A stretch of 64,000 nucleotides of DNA from Vibrio palustris. GTDB taxonomy: Bacteria; Pseudomonadota; Gammaproteobacteria; Enterobacterales; Vibrionaceae. A model generated the notes under the pieces. That model saw only the letters and a program-made list of their open reading frames with translations, was not told where the DNA came from and did not search any database. Below, piece by piece: positions 34,916-43,305 of the stretch. The first letter of the stretch is position 1. Every line of letters starts with the position of its first letter. The stretch lies in contig NZ_AP024887.1 of NCBI RefSeq assembly GCF_024346995.1, forward strand, positions 930,001-994,000, written 5' to 3'. The translations under genes and the position numbers were made by a program.

Positions 34916-34945
34916 GAAGACACGAGAAGCAAAAGGCTTCGTCTT
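34916..34945 (-). terminator. Hairpin after the atl-like gene
   Basis: GAAGACACGAGAAGC pairs imperfectly with GCTTCGTCTTT around an AAAA loop. It lies just beyond the leftward gene ending at 34958. Confidence 0.45.
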
Positions 34946-34957
34946 TAATCGGTGGGG

Positions 34958-35284
34958 TTATTGTTCGCTTTTTCCTGGATCCCAGCGATAAGTGCGTAGA
35001 GAAATACGCCCAGAAGCACTGACTTCAATGCCATCTTCGAGTAATTGAGCACGCTGACGACTGAAGTCGTCACCAGTGAGAGAGATTTTACCTTGGCTAT
35101 TGATGACTCTATACCAAGGAAGTTTAGAGTCTTGAGGTAATTGTTTTAACGCCTTTCCGACATGCCTAGCATAACCTGGATATCCCGCCATACGCGCTAT
35201 ATCGCCATATGTCGAGATACTACTTTGTGGGATTCTTGCAATGACGAGGAAGATCTGTGCCAAAAACTGATCCATACTATTCAT
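34958..35284 (-). CDS. Alkyltransferase-like (Atl) DNA-repair protein
   Basis: The product has 108 residues from ATG 35284, chosen because AAGGA lies about 10 bases upstream; two earlier in-frame ATGs are too close or lack a site. ISTYGDIARMAGYPGYARHVGKAL is the helix-turn-helix with the Arg finger, and LPWYRVINSQGKIS replaces the P-C-H-R-V active site of O6-alkylguanine transferases with P-W-Y-R-V. Such Atl proteins bind O6-alkylguanine without removing it and hand it to nucleotide excision repair. Confidence 0.9.
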   Translation of the reverse strand: MNSMDQFLAQIFLVIARIPQSSISTYGDIARMAGYPGYARHVGKALKQLPQDSKLPWYRVINSQGKISLTGDDFSRQRAQLLEDGIEVSASGRISLRTYRWDPGKSEQ

Positions 35285-35337
35285 AAGAGTCATGTCCTTA
35301 AATATCATTACCACGGAAAGGTTGAGAGGATTTAGTC

Positions 35338-36093
35338 ATGCGATATTCTATATTACATTTTTTAATAGCCATCATTCTAGCGATTATTTGTGCACGGACC
35401 TTAGGGCTCAGTAATCATGATATACCGTTAATTGCTATGATCATCCCCGCCTTATGGCTTCTCCCTAGGCAGGGAGCATCTGGGGTGATTTTACTTCTCT
35501 CAATGGGCGCATACGGTGTTACGTTGTCCGAGCAGCCCGCTTATATTTCTATCAGTGTCTGGGTTTTATTTCCGATGCTAATGGTAGCATTTTCCTCTCG
35601 CAGTAATTTAGCCGTTGTGGTGTGTTGTGCTTTGATTGCTATCGCACTGGAAACCGGCGTTATGGTTAGTCAATCGAGCGGTAAACTCAATGGTACACCT
35701 TGGCTTACTACGGTGCAGTTGGTATCGGTGATGTTGATGTGGTGGGCTGCGAGAAGTTGGAAAGCCCAAAAACATCATAGCTGGTGGGTGCTTTGTTTGG
35801 TGATACCTATGTATATGTCGGGATTAGAGTATGCGGCATTATTATCACTCACGTTCGTTGGTATCATTGCGTCATTAGAGAGCTTACATGTTGCGCTCGA
35901 TGAAGAAGAATTTTGTTGGCATTCACTATTGTGTTGGACATTACCTTCCGTTGGCTTTGTTACTTTTGTACTTTCTCCTGATCTTGAAATGCCAAGCGCG
36001 GTGTTTGTGGTTTGGATGTGTTTACTGGTAACCGCTTGGATGACAGATTACATTCTAAGAAGTAATGAAGATGAGCAACAGTGGGATCCTTAG
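35338..36093 (+). CDS. Polytopic membrane protein, unknown function
   Basis: The product has 251 residues with about seven or eight hydrophobic segments, starting MRYSILHFLIAIILAIICAR and ending VWMCLLVTAWMTDYILRS, then a short acidic tail. No signature motif is visible. I do not recognise the family. AGGATTTAGTC lies before the ATG. It is divergent from the atl-like gene and precedes the two-sensor gene, with about 100 bases between. Confidence 0.72.
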   Translation: MRYSILHFLIAIILAIICARTLGLSNHDIPLIAMIIPALWLLPRQGASGVILLLSMGAYGVTLSEQPAYISISVWVLFPMLMVAFSSRSNLAVVVCCALIAIALETGVMVSQSSGKLNGTPWLTTVQLVSVMLMWWAARSWKAQKHHSWWVLCLVIPMYMSGLEYAALLSLTFVGIIASLESLHVALDEEEFCWHSLLCWTLPSVGFVTFVLSPDLEMPSAVFVVWMCLLVTAWMTDYILRSNEDEQQWDP

Positions 36094-36191
36094 CCGCTTA
36101 CACGACCCTCGCTTTTATTAGTTTTAGGCATATAGGTTAATTTCAGATACAATAGATAATACAAAAACATAAATAATATTTAACAACGTCA

Positions 36192-38138
36192 ATGTCAAAA
36201 AAACTAATCCCTTGGGGTTGGTTGATGGTGCTTTTGTTTTCATGTCAAGTACACGCCAAAACCTACTCTGTTGCTACAGAAGACGATGATTTTATCGCAA
36301 GAGTATTATTTGATGCTTTTGCGTATGAGCATCATCTTGATATCCGATTTAACCGGTTTGATAGTCATAAAGCAATGTTGCGTTCGGTAAAAACTGGACA
36401 AAGCGATTTCGCGGTTAATATTACTTATACGAAAGAGCGTGCTAAAACGTTCGATTTCTCTGATCCGATCAACATCGAACCAACATATCTATTTAGTCGC
36501 CAAAGTCAGAAACACCTGAAGGACTTTCATAAATTAGGTGTTCCCGAAGAAGCGAGCTATATCCCCAAATTACAGCAAGCGTTTCCAAGCATTCAATTGC
36601 GTTATTATCAAAACTTAGGTGAGGCTAGACAACTGCTCGCTCAAGGTCAAATTGAAGGGGTAGTGGATGTATTTAGTAAGCTTAAGCCATTATTAAATGA
36701 TGGCTTAAATGCAGAGATGCTGAATAGGCAGCTATTGATCCCACCAACTTCTATCGTGACAGCGAAGGGGCATAATCAAGAAATACTGCAAGCTCTCGAA
36801 ACGTTTGCTCTGACTGATAAACAGCAGAAGATGTTACGTCATTCAGTTGAACACTATCAATTTCAATTGCGCCGACAAGCATTACGCCGCCGGGTTCTCA
36901 ATAGTGGTTTTAATACTCAAAAAAAACTCACGATAAAATTATTTAATCAGCCTCGCTACGTTATTTATCACTCGAATGGACAAGTTTCGGGTATGAGTGC
37001 GGACGTATTGACCAAAGCGTGCGATATCTTATTGTTACCTTGCGAAATTATCAGTACTGCCGATGAACAGTGGACCAGTATGTATCACAATCTCGTCTCC
37101 GGGGACATTGATGTATTAGGGCCGATAGTTGTCTCTAAAAAGCGTAAACAAACCGCGTATTTTAGTGACAGTTTCTATCACCCCAAAGCGTATATTATCA
37201 AACGCTCTGGTTATAAAAATGGTACATACCGAGATGTGTCGCAATTATTGGCCGAACGCGTTGGTGTAATTAAAGATGATTTCTTTGCTGAGTTACTACA
37301 TAAACGATTACCGAATAAAGCCTTATTAGAGTTTGATTCTCAACAAGAGATGGTGAACGCGCTATTACACCATAAGATTGATTACATCGTGATGCATAGG
37401 ATCAGTTACAGTTACGCATTAGGGCGTACGCCCGAAATGATGCCGCTCACAGTAGATAAAGCGATAGGGAGCATTGAGCAGAACAACATCTCATTCGGTT
37501 TTCCCAAAACACCGAAAGGCTTGGCATTAGCGCATTTGTTTTCTGACGCTATCGCTCTCATTGATACCGATAAGATTGTACGTAAGTACGATGTAAAGCC
37601 AGAGCTGCGGTCGATTTTTGTTATTAGAAATAATTATCAACAACGGATTAAAGTGATGTCATTCATTGTGTTCGTGATGATTATCGCGTTTTTCTTATAC
37701 GTACGCAGGACGATGATGACGGATACGCTAACGGGTTTGTTTTCCCGTCGTTCGCTATTTCATCGATTTAAACAGGGTGTACCGGCAAATTTGTGTGTGA
37801 TGAGAATTGACGTACTTAATATCAAAGAAGTGAATCGTAGTTTCGGATTTGATGTGGGTGACCAGGCGCTGAAAGAGCTTACTAAAAATATTAAAAAGCA
37901 TTGGCGAGGTAAGGTATATCGATTGCATTCTACATCATTTGTCGGTGTGGGTAAGATGAATGAGTCAAGGGTAAAGGCGATTATTGACACAATAGAGGGC
38001 GGCGTGTACATCGACGCAAAACGAGGAGTTGATATCACCTATCAGTTAAAAATCAATACCTCAATGAGACGCCAAGAGCTTGAAACATTACACGCGGTTT
38101 TGAAAAAACTGCGTAACCAAAGACACCCAAAAAGCTGA
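36192..38138 (+). CDS. Double periplasmic-binding-domain sensor with degenerate GGDEF domain
   Basis: The product has 648 residues. Residues 1-22 are a signal peptide ending CQVHA. Two SBP_bac_3-like domains follow (about 23-225, with FDSHKAMLRSVKTGQSDFAVN; and about 250-470, with YIIKRSGYKNGTYRDVSQLL). One membrane segment at 485-502 (SFIVFVMIIAFFLYVRR) leads to a GGDEF-family domain (TDTLTGLFSRRSLFHRF, VGDQALKEL). The signature loop, where GG(D/E)EF is expected, reads RLHSTSFVGV, so it cannot make cyclic di-GMP. It may act as a receptor for GTP, another protein or a ligand signal. The gene sits just upstream of ffs. Confidence 0.85.
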   Translation: MSKKLIPWGWLMVLLFSCQVHAKTYSVATEDDDFIARVLFDAFAYEHHLDIRFNRFDSHKAMLRSVKTGQSDFAVNITYTKERAKTFDFSDPINIEPTYLFSRQSQKHLKDFHKLGVPEEASYIPKLQQAFPSIQLRYYQNLGEARQLLAQGQIEGVVDVFSKLKPLLNDGLNAEMLNRQLLIPPTSIVTAKGHNQEILQALETFALTDKQQKMLRHSVEHYQFQLRRQALRRRVLNSGFNTQKKLTIKLFNQPRYVIYHSNGQVSGMSADVLTKACDILLLPCEIISTADEQWTSMYHNLVSGDIDVLGPIVVSKKRKQTAYFSDSFYHPKAYIIKRSGYKNGTYRDVSQLLAERVGVIKDDFFAELLHKRLPNKALLEFDSQQEMVNALLHHKIDYIVMHRISYSYALGRTPEMMPLTVDKAIGSIEQNNISFGFPKTPKGLALAHLFSDAIALIDTDKIVRKYDVKPELRSIFVIRNNYQQRIKVMSFIVFVMIIAFFLYVRRTMMTDTLTGLFSRRSLFHRFKQGVPANLCVMRIDVLNIKEVNRSFGFDVGDQALKELTKNIKKHWRGKVYRLHSTSFVGVGKMNESRVKAIIDTIEGGVYIDAKRGVDITYQLKINTSMRRQELETLHAVLKKLRNQRHPKS

Positions 38139-38226
38139 TTAACTTGACTTAGTGATTGTAAAATCAACATTTTGTTTAAATACTCAACGCTTGATTAAAA
38201 AACTCGGAATCTATTACCCTTGGGGG

Positions 38227-38255
38227 TTGCATTAGCAGAGGGAATGCTTGATAAT
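38227..38255 (+). promoter_or_regulatory. Promoter of ffs
   Basis: TTGCAT (38227-38232) and GATAAT (38250-38255) are separated by exactly 17 bases, a good sigma-70 promoter. It would start transcription near 38262, giving a short leader before the mature 4.5S RNA. Confidence 0.7.
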
Positions 38256-38298
38256 CCTCATCAATCTTCAGCGACGCAACAACGTTGAAGTAACCTAT

Positions 38299-38406
38299 GG
38301 AGGCCCTGGTCCTCCCGCAACACTAATTCGTGAACCTGGTCAGATCCGGAAGGAAGCAGCCACAGCGAACGACGTGTGTGCCGGGATGTGGCTGGGGCTT
38401 CCACCC
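38299..38406 (+). ncRNA. ffs: 4.5S signal recognition particle RNA
   Basis: The 5' end GGAGGCCCTGG pairs with 3' CTGGGGCTTCC. The conserved apical hairpin is present as AGATCCGGAAGGAAGCAGCC (the GGAAG loop for Ffh) and GTGTGCCGGGATGTGGCTG on the other arm. The sequence follows the E. coli 4.5S RNA closely. With Ffh it targets membrane proteins to FtsY. Ends are placed from the stem and may be a few bases off. Confidence 0.95.
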
Positions 38407-38965
38407 ATCTAGCCTTTTCTATTTTAAAATCCACTAGTAAGCCAGTCTCAGCACTCCAAAATGCCAGTGAGTACTACCAGCAATCCTATATATCGACTGC
38501 ACTCAAGCGCTAGTAATCTAGTCCTATTATTCTCAAATTTGTATTCCGACTGACCCTTACCCGTTCTCTATTTGGGTTTTGCAGATATGAACGAAAGTTG
38601 TACTAAAGTGGATAGTGGGCAAAGAACTCAGGATTTCTATTAGGTGATTGTGCATATCCTATATTAACGATCATTTCTTAATTGTTACGATATTTAATTC
38701 AGTAATTTAATCTCAGAGAGGTGACATCACTGAGTGTATTTTTACATAGTTAGACGTTATTTACGATTTATTATTTTCTTTATCAAAGTTTATCGTAAAA
38801 TATTTTAAAGTTAAATTAATCTAATATTAATTTTCTTTAAGTTATTAATCTTTGAGATGATTTTTATTGACTACTACAATACAAATCGTTATAACTAATA
38901 AATAGTTACTTTCAGGTAACGAATCAATAAAGCGAATTTCATAGTTTATATAAATAAGGATATTT
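38407..38965. other. Non-coding, AT-rich region after ffs (559 bp)
   Basis: I see no gene on either strand; a short leftward frame at 38845 has no support. From about 38640 the AT content is very high. The region marks the start of a variable segment. I looked for Tn7-type TGT ends next to ffs and found none. Confidence 0.5.
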
Positions 38966-39445
38966 ATGACTAAGCCAAATGTAGAAGACATCTCCCGTTT
39001 TAATCGATATTTTGCTATTGAAAGCAATAATGAATTCTGGTCGTTATCTGAATCTGATTTAAATGAGGAAGAGAAACATCGATTGATGGTAACCGCGTTT
39101 TCTTCTCTTTATCACTGGAAAGAGGTTGGTACTCAGGAGAATGTTGAGCTTGCCAATTTAGCAGTAGCAAGATCGTTATGTGTTAATCAGTCTCCTCTGA
39201 GTGTCTCATTCGCGCAAACGGCATACCATTATTTTGACAAAAGTGGTGCAGACTGGATTCAAGCCTTCACTAATGCGGTATTAAGTCACGCTTTACTTAT
39301 TGTGGGAGAAAAAGCTCAATCGATAGAGCTTTATGAAAAGGCACTCAGTATTCAATCAGACCTCTCTGAAGGGGATAAACAAGTGTTTGATGCCACATTC
39401 AATACAATGCCTGATCCAATTATAATGGTGACAACAAAGCATTGA
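38966..39445 (+). CDS. Small helical (TPR-like) protein, unknown function
   Basis: The product has 159 residues; AAGGATATTT lies before the ATG. It is all-helical and soluble, with a possible tetratricopeptide pair near the end (AVLSHALLIVGEKAQSIELYEKALSIQ). I do not recognise the family. It stands alone in AT-rich DNA, and an ACGCTTGGC/GCCAAGCGT hairpin lies 14 bases after its stop. Confidence 0.62.
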   Translation: MTKPNVEDISRFNRYFAIESNNEFWSLSESDLNEEEKHRLMVTAFSSLYHWKEVGTQENVELANLAVARSLCVNQSPLSVSFAQTAYHYFDKSGADWIQAFTNAVLSHALLIVGEKAQSIELYEKALSIQSDLSEGDKQVFDATFNTMPDPIIMVTTKH

Positions 39446-40009
39446 ATGATGATTTTTACGCTTGGCTGAATATCGCCAAGCGTAACCGATATGACCTTAA
39501 CCGTGTCTATCATTATTCGAGATTTTCAGGTAAAGATTTAAAGGTGATGTCTGCCTAAAAGATACTGTTATGTTTAACTGAAGAAGCGGTGGTTTTCGGA
39601 CTTAATCATATCACTATCGCAGTTATGATATGAAATCCCCTTTTAAGTTCTACGGAGAGACTATAGGCTTTACTGCTCATGCGAAGTGGGATAAGGGAGT
39701 TTACTTGTCTGTAGGTGAACTCTGGTTTTGCCTTGTTTTCAATGAGTCTTGCCTCAGCGGATTGGATCCTGACGGCAACAAGCTATAGGTACATTCGGGA
39801 TCGCTAAAAAGTCGGGCGGAATGTTTAAGAACGAAACCGTACAGTGATCTGGATTGGCTTTAAAAATCACAATCTACTCAAGACTCACTATATTAATACT
39901 CGGCAATGTTGTTACTAATTTGGTAAAGTGTTTACGTTATTGATTTAAGTATTGTGGTTTGTGTTGCTAGCCACTTAGCAGGGTATGATGTACTTAGAGG
40001 AAGTTAAAC
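39446..40009. other. Non-coding region (564 bp)
   Basis: It starts with a perfect 9-bp hairpin (ACGCTTGGC 39459-39467, GCCAAGCGT 39475-39483), which may end the preceding transcript though no U-run follows. No supported gene lies in the rest. Short broken frames suggest decayed sequence. Confidence 0.45.
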
Positions 40010-40453
40010 ATGGAAGTTATTATAGGAAAAAGTTCGGATCTGATAGAAAAGGCTCATGCTATTCGATATCAAGTATTTACCGTTGAGCAAAACATTCCGA
40101 ATGACCTAGATTTTGATGGTTTAGATGGTATCGCTACGCATGTCCTTGTCGTTGAAAATAATCAATCAATAGCTACCGCACGGTTAAACATAAATTCTGA
40201 TGGCTATTCGGTAATGGCTAGAGTCGCCGTTATTGAAGAATATCGAGGTTACGGTGTTGCTTCTATAGTAGTAAAGGCACTAATTGAGTATGCGCAGAAG
40301 CAAGGTGTACAGTTAATAGAAATACATGCTCATACCTATTTACGAAGCTTCTATGAAAGGTTTGGTTTTGTGTACATTCAAGAGGTAGAGGTGGTTGGTG
40401 AGCATCAACTAATAGAAATGCATTATCCAGTAGCAGACATAACAAACCTGTAA
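40010..40453 (+). CDS. GNAT family N-acetyltransferase
   Basis: The product has 147 residues. YQVFTVEQNIPNDLDFDGLDGIATHVLV and MARVAVIEEYRGYGVASIVVKALIEYAQKQG are the ElaA-like GNAT pattern (in part), with the acetyl-CoA motif EEYRGYGVAS; HAHTYLRSFYERFGF follows. GAGGAAG lies 5-11 bases before the ATG. The substrate is unknown. Confidence 0.88.
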   Translation: MEVIIGKSSDLIEKAHAIRYQVFTVEQNIPNDLDFDGLDGIATHVLVVENNQSIATARLNINSDGYSVMARVAVIEEYRGYGVASIVVKALIEYAQKQGVQLIEIHAHTYLRSFYERFGFVYIQEVEVVGEHQLIEMHYPVADITNL

Positions 40454-40596
40454 GCTTTCAAGGTACTCTTCTTTAGTTCGCTGTGGTTGCCGAAAACTTG
40501 ATATTGTTGTTGTGTGTAATATGGTTTATTATCGCTAGAAAATTATGTATGTTTTACATGTATTAGTGTCAGTTCTTAGGGAAATAAATAATTATA

Positions 40597-41334
40597 ATGA
40601 ATCAGATTACGTTCAAACATATAGAAACATCTCGAACTATAACAATGGATATCAATTTAAAAATGTTGAAATCCTTTGGTCGGGAAGTTTTTATACAAGA
40701 TTCTGCTGTTTTATTTTTATTTGAGCGTTTTTTTACACACAAAAATGTGTTTGTTGAGTATAGTGATATTGCGAGTATTGTAAGAGAGAAAAAATCTACT
40801 TTTCATATGGAAGATTGTGCTGATAGTATTATTGCTAATAAATATATTTTTAAGTCTCGAAATATTTTAAAAAATCTAATGATTGATGACTTTATTGTCA
40901 CAGTCAGAGGCGTTGGATATAAAGTTTCTAATAAATGGTTACCTGTTAGTGGAAAAAGTAAAGACGAAGACCAAAAAGATGTTTTTTTGAATACAATTAC
41001 TAACATTATTCAAGATAGTATTAAGTATAGTGAAGCTGCTGAGATAAGTCATGATAGGAGTGGTTTTTCTTTTATTAAACCAAATAAAGAAAAGGCATTA
41101 GAACATTTTTCTCGTATAGATGATTGTTATCATTCATTTTTAGATTGCTATTCAGAGCCTGGAAATAGTATTGAACTTCTTGAGCTAAGAGAAAAAATCA
41201 CTAAGGTACTACTTTATGTTATCTATTGGCGTGTAGGCGATAGTTTGACTGATGATAAATTCCGCTCAGATTATAAAAATGAGCTGAACATTTTATTAAG
41301 ACAACTAAAGCAGGCGGTCGATTTGATAAAATAA
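40597..41334 (+). CDS. Winged-helix (OmpR/ToxR-type) regulator without receiver or membrane segment
   Basis: The product has 245 residues. Residues 15-112 fit a trans_reg_C winged helix: SAVLFLFERFFTHKNVFVEYSDI at the start and SRNILKNLMIDDFIVTVRGVGYKVS as recognition helix and wing (TVRGxGY). The remaining 130 residues are helical and unlike known effector domains. There is no receiver domain and no hydrophobic segment, so it is neither a response regulator nor a ToxR. AT-rich, in a variable region. Target unknown. Confidence 0.75.
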   Translation: MNQITFKHIETSRTITMDINLKMLKSFGREVFIQDSAVLFLFERFFTHKNVFVEYSDIASIVREKKSTFHMEDCADSIIANKYIFKSRNILKNLMIDDFIVTVRGVGYKVSNKWLPVSGKSKDEDQKDVFLNTITNIIQDSIKYSEAAEISHDRSGFSFIKPNKEKALEHFSRIDDCYHSFLDCYSEPGNSIELLELREKITKVLLYVIYWRVGDSLTDDKFRSDYKNELNILLRQLKQAVDLIK

Positions 41335-41362
41335 AATTGGCGAGTTTATGCTCACCAATTTT
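41333..41362. terminator. Bidirectional terminator
   Basis: AAAATTGGCGAG and CTCACCAATTTT form a stem of about 11 pairs with one bulge, between the convergent winged-helix and LysE genes. Confidence 0.75.
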
Positions 41363-41374
41363 ATTCATGTTCAT

Positions 41375-42001
41375 TTAAAAAATATAAGAAATAATCATAT
41401 ATAATCCCATTATCGACATTAGACTACCTAAAATACGGTCAATCAAATACACATTATTATCGAATTTTTCTTTGAACATAGGCACGGTGACAAGATAGAT
41501 AAATGTCAAATACCATGCCATTTGCACGGCCATTATCGAAATAACAATCAAAATTAACTGTTCAATATTCATTGATGGTTTGATAATGATTGAAAATAGT
41601 GAAATGAAGTATATCGCTGCTTTAGGATTTAAAATATTAACGATGAGGCCGCTTAAAAATGCAGACGATTTTGAATTAGTATAAATTGTATCATTAACTA
41701 TATTTTTTTTTGAAAAAGAATTTTTTATTGATTTATAACCAAGATAAATAAGATAACTGCCCCCTAAAATGCCAATCCCCTGAGAAAATAGTGTTGAATG
41801 AGCTAATATCGTTGCTAATCCGGATAAGGAATAACTCATATGGAACAATAGTCCAATACATACACCCGATCCGCATAATATACCGGCTTTACGGCCTTGG
41901 AATAATGTTTTCTGTGAGACGACAACAAAGTCAGGCCCAGGAGATATTGAAGCCATTAAGTGAATAGCTAAAATAGAAAGTAATGCACTTGTAAATCCCA
42001 T
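41375..42001 (-). CDS. LysE/RhtB family amino-acid exporter
   Basis: The product has 208 residues and six hydrophobic segments. ASISPGPDFVVVSQKTLFQGRKAGILCGSGVCIGLL (in part) is the N-terminal LysE signature (SPGPD), and IVNILNPKAAIYFISLF the central one. It exports an amino acid or similar solute; the substrate cannot be told from sequence. Confidence 0.9.
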   Translation of the reverse strand: MGFTSALLSILAIHLMASISPGPDFVVVSQKTLFQGRKAGILCGSGVCIGLLFHMSYSLSGLATILAHSTLFSQGIGILGGSYLIYLGYKSIKNSFSKKNIVNDTIYTNSKSSAFLSGLIVNILNPKAAIYFISLFSIIIKPSMNIEQLILIVISIMAVQMAWYLTFIYLVTVPMFKEKFDNNVYLIDRILGSLMSIMGLYMIISYIF

Positions 42002-42053
42002 TTTTACCTCAATTAAATAATTTACTTTAATACAGATTTTATTATGTTTAACC

Positions 42054-42218
42054 TTAAGACCTTTTTAGTGGTGAGGTATACATTGCTTCATCTGTTTTTT
42101 CATTAATCCTTCCATTTACTATTAACTCAATATAAGAATTATCAGGGTAATAGCCTCTTTTGTATAACAGCCTATGTACTATGTTTCGCGTGGGTTGATT
42201 CATGTTTATGTCTACCAT
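42054..42218 (-). CDS. Possible small protein (54 residues)
   Basis: A leftward frame from ATG 42218 (or ATG 42203) to TAA at 42054 encodes MVDINMNQPTRNIVHRLLYK, RGYYPDNSYIELIVNGRINE and KTDEAMYTSPLKRS. The composition is protein-like and it sits in the gap before lysE in the same direction. There is no strong ribosome site and no family is recognised, so it may be chance or a decayed gene. Confidence 0.3.
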   Translation of the reverse strand: MVDINMNQPTRNIVHRLLYKRGYYPDNSYIELIVNGRINEKTDEAMYTSPLKRS

Positions 42219-42268
42219 GGATTTGTTTGAGGTTCACATGCTAAATCACTATTTTTTACAAATAAAAC

Positions 42269-42571
42269 CTAGATAAATCCGAGATAAATTGATAAATGCT
42301 GGATATTGTTGCTAACAGAAATGAAGTGGCGGATAAAATCCACCCGCTCCTTTGGTATGCGGTATTTACGTGCTGTTCTGAGCTTATTAATCGACAACAT
42401 CTGAGCTTCGTTCAGACAATAAATGTTATCTTTACGACCTCGCTTAATCTCGCGGTATACCGTTGAGCGGTGGTGCTGAACTGTTTTAGCTATGTCAGAA
42501 ATCGAAATTCTCCTTTCCAAAAAAGCAAAAATCTGGTCTCTTCTTCCTTCGGTCAACTGCTGATAATTCAT
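42269..42571 (-). pseudogene. IS30-family transposase remnant (N-terminal part)
   Basis: Starting at ATG 42571, MNYQQLTEGRRDQIFAFLER, RISISDIAKTVQHHRSTVYREIKRG and LNEAQMLSINKLRTARKY are the helix-turn-helix region of IS30-type transposases (HTH_38). About 80 residues are clear, then the frame ends in unrelated sequence; the DDE catalytic domain is missing. No terminal repeats were identified. Confidence 0.75.
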
Positions 42572-43305
42572 GGTAGTACTGCTTGTTTCTTTGGCGGAAG
42601 AGCGTACCACTTTCAGCAATTGCCTGCCTCTTATATACCTTTCCATGAATGTCACTCTTATTATCTGAAATCGACTTATATAATAAATTTTTTAATCGGT
42701 TAAAGTCTTTCAACCATTTCTCGTTATTATTGGCTAATGCGGTACAGGGAAGGTGATAACGAATATCATAGTTGATAATTTATAGGATAAAACCATCGTT
42801 ATATTTTCTACCGTTCAGTGAGACGGCTTACCGATACGTAAACAGGAGATATTTGTGTATTGAACGCATGTTTCTATGATAGTTCATATGTAAAATAAGC
42901 CACTTATTCTCCGTATTGCTCGTTTTTTGGTGAATAGTATTTCGGGATCGATTAAAAGTAACCATAAGCTTAGATTATGAAATTATAGATTTTCATATCA
43001 GCTTGTATATCGCTGAACGAATATCCAACCTTCTTTACACATCAGTGAATTTGAAAAATCGATATTTAGTCGATTAATAGATAGACGCTCACTACATAAA
43101 GATATTTACTTATTTCTAGTGAAAATAAAACCAAACAATCCATCTTGTTTTGAAAAAAAACGTCAAAATACAGTTATTTTGTGAGCTAAACGTTACTTTT
43201 ATTTGAATGTTTTTTGCACTGAGGATAATACTAGGTATTTTATAAAGTAATTACTGGAAAGAAAAACAATTACACATTACATCCCTACCAAGAACGGAAA
43301 TAATT
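42572..43305. promoter_or_regulatory. Leader and promoter region of the mannoside operon
   Basis: The 734 bp hold no supported gene. TTGAAT (43203-43208) and TAATAC (43226-43231), with a 17-base spacer, are a plausible promoter about 75 bases before the EIIBC start. The left part adjoins the IS30 remnant and may be decayed IS or flanking sequence. Confidence 0.45.

Noticed and set aside
38403..38600. Tn7-like transposon end next to ffs
   Set aside because: No TGT terminal sequence with repeated transposase sites was seen and no tns genes are in the window.
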